Under the pieces are notes generated by a model. It was not told where the DNA came from, ran no database searches, and saw only the letters and a program-made list of their open reading frames with translations. This document shows, one piece after another, positions 46,846-56,033 of a stretch of 64,000 nt of DNA. How positions within the stretch are numbered: the stretch's first letter is position 1; each line of letters begins with the position of its first letter. The stretch is from CAYVFC01 sp964450715 (GTDB lineage: Bacteria > Myxococcota_A > Polyangia > Polyangiales > JAFGIB01), in NCBI GenBank assembly GCA_964450715.1, contig CAYVFC010000005.1, forward strand, positions 1 through 64,000, in the 5' to 3' direction. A program made the position numbers and the translations under genes.

Positions 46846-48777
46846 CTAATATCCCCAGCGGCTCGCCAGCAGCGCATTGTGCTTGGGCTGGCCGATGATG
46901 GTGACCTGGTCGTTCTTCTCCAGCACGGTGTTTCCGTGGGGCACGATGGCGTGGTTGTCGCGGGTGATGCCGAGCACGCGCACCCCCGGGGGCAGGCGCA
47001 GCTCCCGCAGGGGCTTGCCGGGGATGTCCGGGTCGGCCACCGTGATCTGGGTCACCTCGTGGTCGGGATCCTGGTGCATGAGCAGCGTCGCCATGTCGGG
47101 AACGCGCACCAGCTGATCCAGCAGGTTGACCATGGCCGAGGTGGGCTCCACCATCAAGGCGCCGATGCTGGCAAACCGCTTCGACCAGGACATGTCGTTG
47201 ATGCGGACCACGATGCGGGGAACGCCGAAGCGCTCGTAAGCGATTTCGCTGGCCCGGTAGTTCAGGTCGTCATCGCCGAGCATGGTCACCACGGCATCGG
47301 TGGCACGCGAGATCAGCTTGCCCATGCTCTGCTCGTCGATCTCGGCCAGGTGGTGGACCTCGATATGGTGGCCCTCTTCGTCGTCCTTGCGCAGGCCCTC
47401 CACCACGGCCTTGTCCACGTCGGCCAGGATCACCTTCCAGTTGCTGGCTTCCAGCTGCTTGGCTACCGCCAGCGCCTGGTCGTCGACGCCCAGGATCAGC
47501 GCGTCGCGCACCTCGTCGGGCGTGGCCAGGGCAGGCAGATGCGACTCGCCCACCTTCTTGAGGGCGAACTTGAAGAGCGGTGGGCCCGCGATCTGGCTGA
47601 CCACGATGGCGGCGATGATCATGGTGGCGAACTCGGCTCCGAAGCTGGGAAAATCCACCGCCACGCTCTTGGCCAGCCCCAGCCCCACTCCGGCCTGGGT
47701 CACGTAGCACATCCAGCTGAGCCGGGTGTGCTGCTTGGGCATGTGCGAGAGGGAGCCGCCGCTGTACGATCCGATGAAGATGCCGATCAGCCGTACGGTG
47801 AAGATCCCGACCGCCGCTGGCCAGAGCTTGATCAGGGCGTCCAGGGCCAGCGAGGCGCCTACCAGGGTGAAGAAGGTCAGGTAGACTGCCGGCGCGATGG
47901 ATTTTAGCACCTCCTCGAAGTCCTCGCGGAAGCCGGTGTAGTTCGAGACCACGAAGCCCGCGATCATGCAGGTGAGCAGCGGCTCCAGCCCCATGGCGAA
48001 CTTGAGGTAGTGGGTGCTGAAGTGGTGTAACGCGCCCGCGCTCCAGAAGACCGCCCAGCCCGTGCCCAGCACCGCCGCGACCTTGACCGGGCGGGGCAGC
48101 CCCGCCCCGCAGGCCACGCCCAACAGTTTGCCGACCAAATAGCCCACGTTGACCGAGATCAGGATGTCCAGCAGCACCCGCAGCGCGAAGGTGGGATCCA
48201 GGTCCGCGCCGGAGACCAGGGTGGCCGCCACGTTGGACGAGGTGGCGAAGACGGTGATCACCACCGCGTCCATCACCACGGTCACCCCGAGCGCGGTCTT
48301 GGTAAAGGGTCCGTGGGCGCGCAGCTCGCTGACGATGGCGATGGCCGAGGAGGGAGAGCGGGCCACCATGATAGAGGCGGCCATCAGCGCGATGCCCAGC
48401 CGGGGTGCGAAGCCCAGCTCGCGCATGAAAGGGATATAGTCCGCCGCCAGCAAGACGGCGAAGGTGCCCAGGGTAAAGGTCGAGAGCACCAGACCGGTAG
48501 TAGTCCACGCTATGCTCTTCAAGCGGCTGCGGGTTTCCTTGAGGTAGAGCTCGTTGCCGGCTGCGAAGGCGATGTAGGCCAGGGCCACGTTGTCCACCAC
48601 CCGCAACGAGACGATCCCCTGGTGCGAGATCCAGCCCAGCACAAAGGGGCCGATCACCGCGCCGGCGGCCAGGTAGCCGGTGATGAGGGGAAGACGAAGC
48701 CGGGCTGCGGCTTCTCCGACGGGTTTGGAAGCCAGCGCCGCCAGAGTGAATCCGACAATGAGCAGCAGCGTCGTCAT
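46846..48777 (-). CDS. Kef/CPA2-type cation:proton antiporter with TrkA-N and TrkA-C domains
   Basis: 643 residues. Twelve or so membrane helices (about 1-400) with the CPA2 features GYLAAGAVIGPFVLG, a LMAASIMVARSPSSAIAIVSEL re-entrant segment and VTVVMDAVVITVFA holding the membrane Asp. Cytoplasmic part: a TrkA-N/RCK Rossmann domain (about 430-560; ALILGVDDQALAVAKQLE, VTMLGDDDLNYRASEIA) and a TrkA-C domain (about 570-643). These carriers exchange K+ or Na+ for H+ and are gated by nucleotides or small ligands. Co-directional with upstream two-component genes (95 bp) and the downstream regulator/SLC13 pair, so it belongs to this ion/solute homeostasis block. Confidence 0.9.
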   Translation of the reverse strand: MTTLLLIVGFTLAALASKPVGEAAARLRLPLITGYLAAGAVIGPFVLGWISHQGIVSLRVVDNVALAYIAFAAGNELYLKETRSRLKSIAWTTTGLVLSTFTLGTFAVLLAADYIPFMRELGFAPRLGIALMAASIMVARSPSSAIAIVSELRAHGPFTKTALGVTVVMDAVVITVFATSSNVAATLVSGADLDPTFALRVLLDILISVNVGYLVGKLLGVACGAGLPRPVKVAAVLGTGWAVFWSAGALHHFSTHYLKFAMGLEPLLTCMIAGFVVSNYTGFREDFEEVLKSIAPAVYLTFFTLVGASLALDALIKLWPAAVGIFTVRLIGIFIGSYSGGSLSHMPKQHTRLSWMCYVTQAGVGLGLAKSVAVDFPSFGAEFATMIIAAIVVSQIAGPPLFKFALKKVGESHLPALATPDEVRDALILGVDDQALAVAKQLEASNWKVILADVDKAVVEGLRKDDEEGHHIEVHHLAEIDEQSMGKLISRATDAVVTMLGDDDLNYRASEIAYERFGVPRIVVRINDMSWSKRFASIGALMVEPTSAMVNLLDQLVRVPDMATLLMHQDPDHEVTQITVADPDIPGKPLRELRLPPGVRVLGITRDNHAIVPHGNTVLEKNDQVTIIGQPKHNALLASRWGY

Positions 48778-48872
48778 CGGGTCATGCCACGGTTCTCAGG
48801 GCGTCTTCACCGCTTCACTCGGGTACCTCCGCTAGATACTTTCCTCACCGGTAGCGTGCGGGCGTTGCCGCT

Positions 48873-49304
48873 TCACACCCCGCGAGTGAGCAACACCTTC
48901 TCGATCATCTCCTGAACGCGCTTTTCCCCCAGAGCCTCGGTCTTGGAGTGCGCCTGACCGATCTTCTGCATCAGCGTCTCGATGTCGGTCGGCTTCTCCA
49001 GTACGTCGAGCGCTCCCAGGTTGGTGGCCTCGACCGCCGACTTGATGGTGGCCTGGCCGGTGAGCAGCATGACCTGCAGGTCGCGGTTCTTTTCCAGCAG
49101 CTTTTTCAGCGTGGCGATGCCGTCCATTCCCGGCATGGCCAGGTCCAGCACCACCGCGTCGAACGAGCGCGCTTCCGCCTTTTCGACCGCCTGCGCTCCG
49201 CTGGTGGCGACCTCGACCTCCATGCCGCGCGTGCGGAGCCTCTCCGCCAGGGTTTCCACGAACTCTACCTCGTCGTCCACCAACAGTACTTTTATCGTAG
49301 GCAT
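48873..49304 (-). CDS. Response regulator (receiver plus short tail)
   Basis: 143 residues from the ATG at 49304 (GGAAAGG about ten bases upstream). Complete receiver domain: LLVDDE acidic pair, phospho-acceptor Asp in VVLDLAMPGMDG, Thr in LLTGQ and Lys in EKPTD. The last 25 residues form a helix (KTEALGEKRVQEMIEKVLL) with no output domain, as in CheY-type carriers. It begins two bases after the stop of the kinase-like gene and is part of a four-gene signalling operon. Confidence 0.92.
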   Translation of the reverse strand: MPTIKVLLVDDEVEFVETLAERLRTRGMEVEVATSGAQAVEKAEARSFDAVVLDLAMPGMDGIATLKKLLEKNRDLQVMLLTGQATIKSAVEATNLGALDVLEKPTDIETLMQKIGQAHSKTEALGEKRVQEMIEKVLLTRGV

Positions 49305-49306
49305 TT

Positions 49307-50029
49307 TTACAAACCTTTCCGTTCTGCTGCTACACCAACCTGGTCGGCCCTGGGCGACGCGGCCTTTTTCAGACCGAAACCGACCGCGAACGGCCGACCG
49401 GTTCCGGGTGGGGCCAGTAGATCGCCTCCCAGCTCCGACAGCAGCTCGCCGAGAAACGCCAATCGCTTCTCCGCTTCCGGCTCTCCGCCGAAGGCGACCT
49501 CGCTTCCCACGAAGAGCCGGGCTCGGGTGTCCTCGATCCGGTAGCCTACCACGATACGCTCGGGCCGTGTCGAGGCCTGCAGCGCGGCGTCGATGGCGAG
49601 GAAGACGGCCTGCTGCAGCTGGAAGGGGCTGCACTCCAACGGCGTCGAATCCTCGGGGAAATCGGGGACGAGCTCGCTCTTGCTCAGCCTGGTATGCCGT
49701 TCGGCGAGGAATACGACCTGCTCGAGAACGGTTTTCAGATCGAAGACCGTCACCGGGACGTCGGCGTTGTGGGCGAAGGCCCTGACCTGCCGGACCATGG
49801 TCTCCCCCCGCTGTACCTGGAACTGGACCTTCTCGCTGATGGTCTTGACCCGTTCCAGGTTGACCTGGTGGCCGCGGTCGGCGCCCGCCATCAGGTCTTG
49901 CAGCAGCCCGTTCAGCTCGTTGATGATGTTCAGGACGTTGGTGATCTCGTGCCCCTGTCCGGCGACGATCTTGGCGAAGAAGGCCAGGCTCTGGTCGCGA
50001 AACCGTCGGTCGTCCATATCGGTGGTCAC
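49307..50029 (-). CDS. Degenerate histidine-kinase-like protein (phosphoacceptor His, eroded ATPase domain)
   Basis: 240 residues; the GTG start overlaps the preceding regulator stop as GTGA. Residues 1-95 look like a dimerisation domain with a plausible phosphoacceptor His in VAGQGHEITNVLNIINEL, like the HEI(N/T)NPL-type box. The C-terminal part has ATPase-domain topology (LECSPFQLQQAVFLAIDAALQAS in N-box position), but the usual Asn is replaced and no DxGxG or GxGLGL is present. It probably cannot bind ATP. It may act as a histidine phosphotransferase or sequester one of the two flanking response regulators. No membrane or sensor domain. Confidence 0.7.
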   Translation of the reverse strand: MTTDMDDRRFRDQSLAFFAKIVAGQGHEITNVLNIINELNGLLQDLMAGADRGHQVNLERVKTISEKVQFQVQRGETMVRQVRAFAHNADVPVTVFDLKTVLEQVVFLAERHTRLSKSELVPDFPEDSTPLECSPFQLQQAVFLAIDAALQASTRPERIVVGYRIEDTRARLFVGSEVAFGGEPEAEKRLAFLGELLSELGGDLLAPPGTGRPFAVGFGLKKAASPRADQVGVAAERKGL

Positions 50030-50409
50030 GGTGCTTTCCTCGCTCCCCGGCTGGCGGCTTCCCGCAGTATCTGGATGAGAACGTCCAGATCGACCGGTTT
50101 CTGCAGGTAGTCGACGGCGCCCAGCCGCAGGCCTTCGTTAACGTCCTCACTGGATCCGTGTCCGCTCAGCAATACCACCTCCAGGTTGGGATAGGAGGAT
50201 TTGATCCGTTTGATGACATCCAGACCGCCGAGCCCGGGCATACGTACGTCGAGCACGACCACGTCGAAGGAGTTCTTTTCCAGTAAGGCGAGCGCCTGCT
50301 CCCCGCTGGTCGCGCCGGCCGCGTCGATATTGCGCAATTCCAGCCGTTCGACGACCGCGCCGACCAGCTCTTCCTCGTCGTCCACGAACAGCACTCGAAA
50401 GCCGTCCAT
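50026..50409 (-). CDS. Single-domain response regulator
   Basis: 127 residues, a stand-alone receiver: LFVDDEEE, phospho-acceptor Asp in VVLDVRMPGLGG, Ser in LLSGHGS and Lys in LQKPVD. No output domain. It starts five bases after the stop of the sensor kinase and overlaps the next gene by 4 bp. It is therefore the natural first phosphate acceptor of that kinase. The VR(M)PG and GHGS pattern is shared with the receiver fused to the cytidylate-kinase-like domain at 45211-46482, suggesting relatedness. Confidence 0.93.
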   Translation of the reverse strand: MDGFRVLFVDDEEELVGAVVERLELRNIDAAGATSGEQALALLEKNSFDVVVLDVRMPGLGGLDVIKRIKSSYPNLEVVLLSGHGSSEDVNEGLRLGAVDYLQKPVDLDVLIQILREAASRGARKAP

Positions 50410-50414
50410 ACCTT

Positions 50415-52136
50415 TTACCTCTCGGTTAGAAAAGGTAGATAGACCGTGAAACGCGTCCCCTCGCCGACCTGGCTCTCGACGACGACGTCTCCACCGAGTT
50501 TTTTAATTATACCATAGGTTATGGAGAGCCCTAAGCCGGTACCCGATCCCTTCTTGGTGGTGAAGAAGGGCTCGAAGATCCGGTGCAGGTTCTCGGGCGG
50601 TATGCCGACGCCGTTGTCGGCGATCTCGACCGCGATGACCTTGTTCTCCTTGATACTGATCTCGATCTCGACCTTGCCGCCTTCGCCGACCGCCGCCAGC
50701 GCGTTGTTGATGATGTTGAGGAAGACCTGCTGCAGCTGTCCTCGGTCGCTCTGTATGGCCGGTACGTAGGGCGCGGCGTCGATGCTGATCTCCACCTTGC
50801 GGTACTCCGCCTCCTTTTCCAGGAAGTTCACCACCTCTTTTACCAACGCCGGGATATTGATCTGCTCCGACTGCAGGTCCATGTGCTTGGCGAAGCCGAG
50901 CAGGCGGTGGGTGATCCTCTTGCAACGTTCTACCGAATAAAGAATGGAATCGATCACCTTCAACGACTTGTCGCGGTTGGGGAAGTCTTCCTGCAGCGTG
51001 ATCAGATCCTTCAGCAGCCCGCCCTTCTCGTTGATGATGGCCAGCGGATTGTTGATCTCGTGCGCCACGCCCGCCGCCAGCCTGCCGATGGAGGCTAGCT
51101 TGTTCTGGTACTCCATGTGATGCATCAGGGCCGCGCGGCGCAGGTTCGCCGCGCGAATATTGCTGACGAACTGACCCGATCCCCAGAAGATGACGACCAG
51201 GATCAGCGAGGCGCTGATGGCCAGGAAGGCAAAAAGCCGCGCCCGTAACGACAACCAGCTCTCCATCCCCGTGTGGAAGGATTTCAGAAAGACCAGGGTG
51301 AAGGGGGAGCCCTCCACTGCCGCGCAGCCCAGGAAGAGCGCCTTGCCGTGCTCGTCCTTCTTCTCGAAGACCGCTGCGTCGCGCTTGCACTCCGCTATGG
51401 AGAGCGGCAATTGTTTCAATACACCCCCGTAGCGTTTGGAACGGGTTTGCAGCACGGAGCCATTGTTGACCAGGAAGACGTCGTCGTTCGGGGGCAGCCC
51501 CTCGGTCTGCAACTGTTCGCTGAGCATCTCCGCTTCCACGGTGGCGCGCAGGATGTAGAAGTCGCCGTTCGCCATGTCGTGCCGGTGGGCGATGACGAAA
51601 TGGGGGGACTTGCGGTGGCCCAGAAAGACGTCGCTGGTGAAGGTCCCGCGGCGGCTGACGCGATGGAACCAGTCCTGGTCGGAGTACTCCTTGCCCAGCA
51701 GATCGTAGGGTCCGTGGTAGCAGACCTGCGTCCCCTTCGAGTCAACGATGCCCAGATCGAAGAAGGCGCCAATGGCGAAGGAACGGTTCAGGTTTACGAT
51801 GATCTTGGCGAGCGCGCCCGGGCTGCAGAGGTCCTGGAAGGAGTATTCCAGTTTCAGGTAGCTCATGGCCGAGCGGCGCTCGGCGAGGAAGAACTCCAGG
51901 CTCCGCTTGTTATTGGTAGTCAGCTGCAAAACGCTCTGCACGTACTCCGCGAGGAACGAGCGCTGGTATTGCAGGTAGTTGGCCAGGGCCAGGATGATAA
52001 GCGGAATGAGGGAAACCGCCGCCGTGGCCGCCACCACGGTGCGGCGCAGCTTGTAGTAACCGCCGCCCGAGAGCAGGGGGCGAGGCGGATCGTTTCCGAC
52101 GGGGGATTCCTCCAGCCTGGTGTTTGGCTCGTTCAT
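50415..52136 (-). CDS. Membrane sensor histidine kinase (dCACHE-like sensor, HisKA, HATPase)
   Basis: About 573 residues from the ATG at 52136; an in-frame TTG at 52166 is less likely. Transmembrane helix 1 about 33-53, a periplasmic sensor of about 245 residues with PAS-like Cache features (GIVDSKGTQVCYHGPYDL, DQDWFHRVSRRGTFTSDVFLG), helix 2 about 300-320, then His359 in GVAHEINNPLAII, N-box NIINNALAAV, DNGVGI and GSGTGLGLSITYGI. The architecture is DctB-like; such sensors often bind carboxylates. It heads the signalling operon, with two receivers and a degenerate kinase downstream and transporters beyond. Confidence 0.93.
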   Translation of the reverse strand: MNEPNTRLEESPVGNDPPRPLLSGGGYYKLRRTVVAATAAVSLIPLIILALANYLQYQRSFLAEYVQSVLQLTTNNKRSLEFFLAERRSAMSYLKLEYSFQDLCSPGALAKIIVNLNRSFAIGAFFDLGIVDSKGTQVCYHGPYDLLGKEYSDQDWFHRVSRRGTFTSDVFLGHRKSPHFVIAHRHDMANGDFYILRATVEAEMLSEQLQTEGLPPNDDVFLVNNGSVLQTRSKRYGGVLKQLPLSIAECKRDAAVFEKKDEHGKALFLGCAAVEGSPFTLVFLKSFHTGMESWLSLRARLFAFLAISASLILVVIFWGSGQFVSNIRAANLRRAALMHHMEYQNKLASIGRLAAGVAHEINNPLAIINEKGGLLKDLITLQEDFPNRDKSLKVIDSILYSVERCKRITHRLLGFAKHMDLQSEQINIPALVKEVVNFLEKEAEYRKVEISIDAAPYVPAIQSDRGQLQQVFLNIINNALAAVGEGGKVEIEISIKENKVIAVEIADNGVGIPPENLHRIFEPFFTTKKGSGTGLGLSITYGIIKKLGGDVVVESQVGEGTRFTVYLPFLTER

Positions 52137-52209
52137 CTGAAATCCCGTAATTGTCGAGATTTGCAATATCGCGAGGCGCTGTCAATTCCGGTGCGTTATG
52201 AGACCAGCT

Positions 52210-53865
52210 CTACCCCGCCGGGGTATCGCCCCGGATGTAGAGGCGCGTTCCCTTTGTTCCCTCGACGGGATAGGACACGTGCCAGCCCGGCGGCAGCTCG
52301 GGTGATATCCAGTTGAAAAGCCATCGGGCGTCCAGAGGTGCCATGTTGATACAGCCGTGGCTGCGCGGGCGACCGAATGCGTTGTGCCAGAAGGCCGCGT
52401 GCAGGGCATAGGCCAGCTGGAAATACATCACATAGGGAACATCTTCCACCGAGTAGGGGCCGTCGAACGCGGTATCCCCGTCCATGGTATGCGTCAGGTG
52501 CTTTCGTTCGATGCGGAAGCTCCCGGTAGGCGTCGGGAAGTTCTTCGGCGGCCTGGCCGAGAGATCCACCCGGCCGCTCGAGATCAGGGTGGCGTATACC
52601 GGGCGCGCTCCCAGGTAGGCCACCAGTGACTGGGAGGACAGATCGACGTCGATCCATTTTTCCTCTTCGCCTACCTTCCGCGGCGGCTCGCGCGAGTCGA
52701 TGCGGGCCACCTTGTCGGCGCGGAAGTAGCGCCCGTCGTCGGATACCAGATAGCTCTTGCCGCCTATCTCGCGCTCCCCGGCGATGCGGAAAGGGTGGTG
52801 GTAGCCGGGCCTGTCCGCACGGCGCAGGCGCTCCCGCTCGTTCAGCGTGTAGCACCAGTTCTTGCTCGACAGCACGTAGCCCAGGGGAAGCGACCATTGG
52901 TCTTGCTCGAGGTCGATGCCCTGGAACTCGGTCCCGCTGACAATTCGCACCCGGTCGTGGGCGATGAAGCCGTTGGCCTGCGTCTGCCAGTACTTCCTGC
53001 CGTTCCGCTTCAGCTCCCGGTCGAGGGCGACGTGGAACCCTTTCATCACCCAGCGTTCGATCAGGCTGTCTTTCTCGGCGTTCAGGTCGGCCAGCGTGAT
53101 CGTTCCGGCATCGGGCGCTAAGGCCGGGGCCGGGTCGGTCGGGGCCTGTACCGTCGCTTGACCGATGCCCGGTGCCGTCCGGTCGGCTCCGGTCACGGCG
53201 GCAGCGACTCGCCGGACGGTGCCGGGTTCGGGCGACTTCGCGTCACCGTCCGCTCCTTCCGCGGTCATGGCCACTGCCCCGTCAGCATTTCGCGATTGTC
53301 CGATCGGCTGGTGCGGCTTGGGCGGGGCGAGCTCCTCGGCGGTGGGTATCCTGCGGTAGACCGGCGTGCGGTCGCGCAGGATGCGGCCGTACGCGTAGGG
53401 AAGGCTGGCGTTTCGGTCGGGCTGCGTGGCGCGCCGTTCGGGTAGCTTTTTTCCCGCGAAGGCGATCACGTCGCGCTTGTTGCAGACAAATCCCCCGGTC
53501 TCCAGCTCGTACCACCCGCCACGGCACATCTCGTTTCCCACGGGTCTGGCGCTCGTCGCTGACAGCACCGATCCGGCTCTCAGAAATCCGATCCGTTTCT
53601 GTTGTCTGTCTGGCGCCGGGTATACGGGCGACATGAACTTCTTGGCGAAAACTCGCTTGGGAGGCTCGGGCTTTCCGGAATCCTTCTTTTTCGCCAGCGG
53701 GGCCGCCGGCGACTTCGAAGCGGGCTCGGCCGTCGCTCCGGGCGTGCTCTTTTCGTTTTCTCTCCCGCCGTCGGTAGAGCAACCCACGGCCCCCGGCTGC
53801 AGAAGCAGCAGCCCGCCGAGTAGGTAGATATGGATCGCGGCTCGCTCGTACATCGCTCCGATCAC
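52210..53865 (-). CDS. L,D-transpeptidase (YkuD) lipoprotein
   Basis: 551 residues. N-terminal signal with lipobox QPGAVGC near residue 29; the start may be GTG 53865 or ATG 53853. A Pro/Lys/Ala-rich linker follows, then a possible SH3-like stretch (MSPVYPAPDRQQKRIGFLRAG), a central region without recognised motifs, and the C-terminal YkuD domain (about 415-545) with its catalytic HNAFGRPRSHGCINM (His, Ser-His-Gly-Cys). These enzymes form 3-3 peptidoglycan cross-links or attach proteins to peptidoglycan. The low-complexity linker and lipid anchor would let it reach the wall from a membrane. Confidence 0.9.
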   Translation of the reverse strand: MIGAMYERAAIHIYLLGGLLLLQPGAVGCSTDGGRENEKSTPGATAEPASKSPAAPLAKKKDSGKPEPPKRVFAKKFMSPVYPAPDRQQKRIGFLRAGSVLSATSARPVGNEMCRGGWYELETGGFVCNKRDVIAFAGKKLPERRATQPDRNASLPYAYGRILRDRTPVYRRIPTAEELAPPKPHQPIGQSRNADGAVAMTAEGADGDAKSPEPGTVRRVAAAVTGADRTAPGIGQATVQAPTDPAPALAPDAGTITLADLNAEKDSLIERWVMKGFHVALDRELKRNGRKYWQTQANGFIAHDRVRIVSGTEFQGIDLEQDQWSLPLGYVLSSKNWCYTLNERERLRRADRPGYHHPFRIAGEREIGGKSYLVSDDGRYFRADKVARIDSREPPRKVGEEEKWIDVDLSSQSLVAYLGARPVYATLISSGRVDLSARPPKNFPTPTGSFRIERKHLTHTMDGDTAFDGPYSVEDVPYVMYFQLAYALHAAFWHNAFGRPRSHGCINMAPLDARWLFNWISPELPPGWHVSYPVEGTKGTRLYIRGDTPAG

Positions 53866-54032
53866 CCGCTGCGTCTCATTTCACGCGACGGCCATCGCGT
53901 CAACCTCGCCCCCCCATCTGCGGTATAGCTCTTCCTCGCGCCTTGCCAGCACCACGCCATCCGGCGCCTCGGTCTGTCAAGACTTCTGAGGCGAGGTACT
54001 ACATAAAGACGGACCGAGTATTTCGGAACGTG
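53866..54032. other. Intergenic region between divergent envelope genes
   Basis: The gap 53866-54199 (334 bp) carries no gene I can support. It must hold promoters for both flanking genes. The only clear structure is the dyad at 54033-54108. An isolated minus-strand TTGACA (53980-53975) has no matching -10 box. Confidence 0.5.
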
Positions 54033-54108
54033 GCGGCCCCAGATGCAAGGAGCGACGACGAGGAATAGCACCGCTATTCTGAGGAAACGACGCAGCAGAT
54101 GGGGCCGT
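54033..54108. repeat. Nested dyad-symmetry element
   Basis: Outer arms CGGCCCCA (54034-54041) and TGGGGCCG (54100-54107) enclose a perfect inner hairpin GAATAGC-ACC-GCTATTC (54063-54079). The flanks between arms share GACGACGAGGAAT/GAGGAAACGACGC-like wording. It looks like an intergenic palindromic repeat of the REP type, but no second copy is visible in this window. Confidence 0.5.
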
Positions 54109-54199
54109 CCCGCCCGAAAGACGACGGGAGTATTTATGAAATGGCTTCTGGTTTTTCCGGCTTTTCGTTGCGTCCCCGTGTAACCTCGAAACAGCAACC

Positions 54200-55645
54200 A
54201 TGAAGGAGAGTCACCCCGAGCACCGATCCGCGTCCGCCCCGAGCCGGCGGAAGAGCACGATCGTCGGCGTACTGGCTTCCCTCCTGCTTCACGGGGCCGC
54301 GCTGTGCGCCGTCACCAGCTTGACGGTGCTGCCCCCTATCGAGTTCGAGCTGCAGCTGCCCTCGGAGGTTCGTTTTGGCGTTACCGAGGCGCCGCCTCCT
54401 CCTCTTTCGCCCGCGACCGCGGCTCCCGCGCAGCCGGCAGAGCCGCCTGCCGCCGCGACCGAGGCGGCCCCCGAGCCGGTCGCGGCCCCGGCGAAGGAGG
54501 CAAAGACGAGAACCAGGCCCGAGCCTGACCGCAAGCCCCAGCCCCCGGACCGCGGCGGCGAGGAGGCCTCGGACGCGGGCGCACCGCTTCTGGCGGCATA
54601 TGCCCCGGAGGGCGCCCAGGTGGCCTTGCGCATCGACCTCGAGCGGATACGCGCTTCAACCCTGTCCGAGGACGTTCGTTCGCTTCTGGCGGTACTGCCC
54701 GACTGGCAGGCAGTTCTGGGCGGGTCGGGCATCGAGCCGCTTTCCGACCTCGACCGGCTCTATCTCGCTTCGCCCGACCTCAGGCGCGAGAACCTGGTGG
54801 TCGCCGGGCAATACGCGGGCGGGGACGGGATGGCGATCCGGGCGGTGGCCAGCCTGGCGGCCGAGCAGGGCAAGAGCGCCGCCTGGAGGGACCGGGATGG
54901 GTTGCTGTACGCGCCCTGGTTGAACCGGGACGAGACGGAACGGATCGTCGTGCTGCTCGGTTCCGGCGCCTTCGTGATCACGCGCGAGATGGATCTGCCC
55001 CGGGTGGTCGCGGTTGCCCGCGCGCTGGCGAGACGCGCCCGGGACGAGGGCCGGGAAACGACCGCCGAGGCGGAGGCGCTGTTGGCCATGCCGGACGGGG
55101 TCTCCGTCTCGCTGTCGGTCGAGGGGGCGCGCCTGTTCGCCCGGGGCGACCTGCGGGGGATACCGTCCCGGCTCGAGGTTACCGTGGGCGAGTTGGACGC
55201 CGGGCAGGTACGAGCAAAGGCGGTCGGGATCTATGATTCGCCGGAGCAGGCCGAGGCCGCGAGGCACTGGTGGGAGAAACGGCGACAGAGGTACGCGGGG
55301 CATCCCGTTCTGCTTTTGATCGGATTGGGCGTTCCGTTGGCCGAAGCTACCCTCGAGTGCCGCGAGGAAAGGGTCGTTGCCGAGTCCGTGCTGAGCATCG
55401 AGCAGACGCGAATGGTGCTCGGTCTGCTGACCAACGCGCTGGCACCTCCCCAGCCACGGGCTGCCGAGAACAGGCCCGACCCCGGTTCTTCGCTGCCCGC
55501 CGGCGCGAAGCCGCCAACCCCGGATTCCGAGGAAGCGGTTCCCCCGGGCGAAAGCCGGAAAGCATTAGAGTCCGGTAAACCGTCGTCTCTTTCGAAGCAG
55601 AGCGACCCGTCCGTCACATCCGAGGACGGGGCCGGGAAACGGTGA
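54200..55645 (+). CDS. TonB-like single-pass protein with a periplasmic domain, unknown function
   Basis: 481 residues, unrecognised. One N-terminal helix (TIVGVLASLLLHGAALCAV) is followed by a Pro/Ala/Glu linker, the layout of TonB and of myxobacterial TonB-like proteins (LLLHG is typical). Residues about 140-405 form a folded domain (ALRIDLERIRASTLSEDVRS, GIEPLSDLDRLYLASPDLRR, GSGAFVITREMDLPRVV) that I cannot place; it recalls large uncharacterised myxobacterial proteins. The C-terminal tail is disordered and Ser/Pro-rich. No ribosome site precedes the ATG. It is monocistronic and divergent from the L,D-transpeptidase. Confidence 0.65.
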   Translation: MKESHPEHRSASAPSRRKSTIVGVLASLLLHGAALCAVTSLTVLPPIEFELQLPSEVRFGVTEAPPPPLSPATAAPAQPAEPPAAATEAAPEPVAAPAKEAKTRTRPEPDRKPQPPDRGGEEASDAGAPLLAAYAPEGAQVALRIDLERIRASTLSEDVRSLLAVLPDWQAVLGGSGIEPLSDLDRLYLASPDLRRENLVVAGQYAGGDGMAIRAVASLAAEQGKSAAWRDRDGLLYAPWLNRDETERIVVLLGSGAFVITREMDLPRVVAVARALARRARDEGRETTAEAEALLAMPDGVSVSLSVEGARLFARGDLRGIPSRLEVTVGELDAGQVRAKAVGIYDSPEQAEAARHWWEKRRQRYAGHPVLLLIGLGVPLAEATLECREERVVAESVLSIEQTRMVLGLLTNALAPPQPRAAENRPDPGSSLPAGAKPPTPDSEEAVPPGESRKALESGKPSSLSKQSDPSVTSEDGAGKR

Positions 55646-55718
55646 AACGACCACGCCTCACACGACGCCGCCGCGCGAGGTGCGGTGAAGGGGAGGTGAG
55701 GGAACCGCTGGAAAAACC

Positions 55719-56033
55719 CTACTTGACCAGGTCCTTGAGCTTCTTCAGCGGAGTGGCTCTCACCTTCTTCGAAGCCGGCTTGGCCGGGAAGACGCGCTCC
55801 TGCTTGGTGAACGGGTCGATGCCCTTGCGCTCGGGACGAGCGGCAGTGGTCTTGACCTTGAGCTTCATCATGTCCGGGACGACGATTTCCCCCGAACCGC
55901 GCTTGCCGAGCTCGCGCTTGATCATGTCGAGCATGGCCGAGAAAACGCCCTGCACGTCTTTTCTCGTAAGCCCGGTTTTTTCAGAAAGCTCGCTGATTAT
56001 CTGCGCCTTGGTCATCCGCTTGCCGGTTGCCAT
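55719..56033 (-). CDS. HU-family DNA-binding protein
   Basis: 104 residues; the ATG at 56033 has an ideal AAGGAGG site. HU/IHF fold: MTKAQIISELSEKTGLTRKDV helices, then the beta arm (GEIVVPDMMKLKVKTTAARPERKGIDPFT). The arm keeps the Arg-Pro position but differs from E. coli HU by having RPERKGI and a Lys-rich C-terminus (KPASKKVRATPLKKLKDLVK) that adds positive charge. It bends and compacts DNA. Monocistronic. Confidence 0.9.
   Translation of the reverse strand: MATGKRMTKAQIISELSEKTGLTRKDVQGVFSAMLDMIKRELGKRGSGEIVVPDMMKLKVKTTAARPERKGIDPFTKQERVFPAKPASKKVRATPLKKLKDLVK

Noticed and set aside
52137..52209. Sigma-54 promoter for the sensor kinase operon (TTGCA near 52160)
   Set aside because: The GG doublet expected 10 bp before the GC is absent.
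53975..53980. Minus-strand TTGACA as promoter of the L,D-transpeptidase
   Set aside because: No -10-like box lies 15-19 bp downstream.
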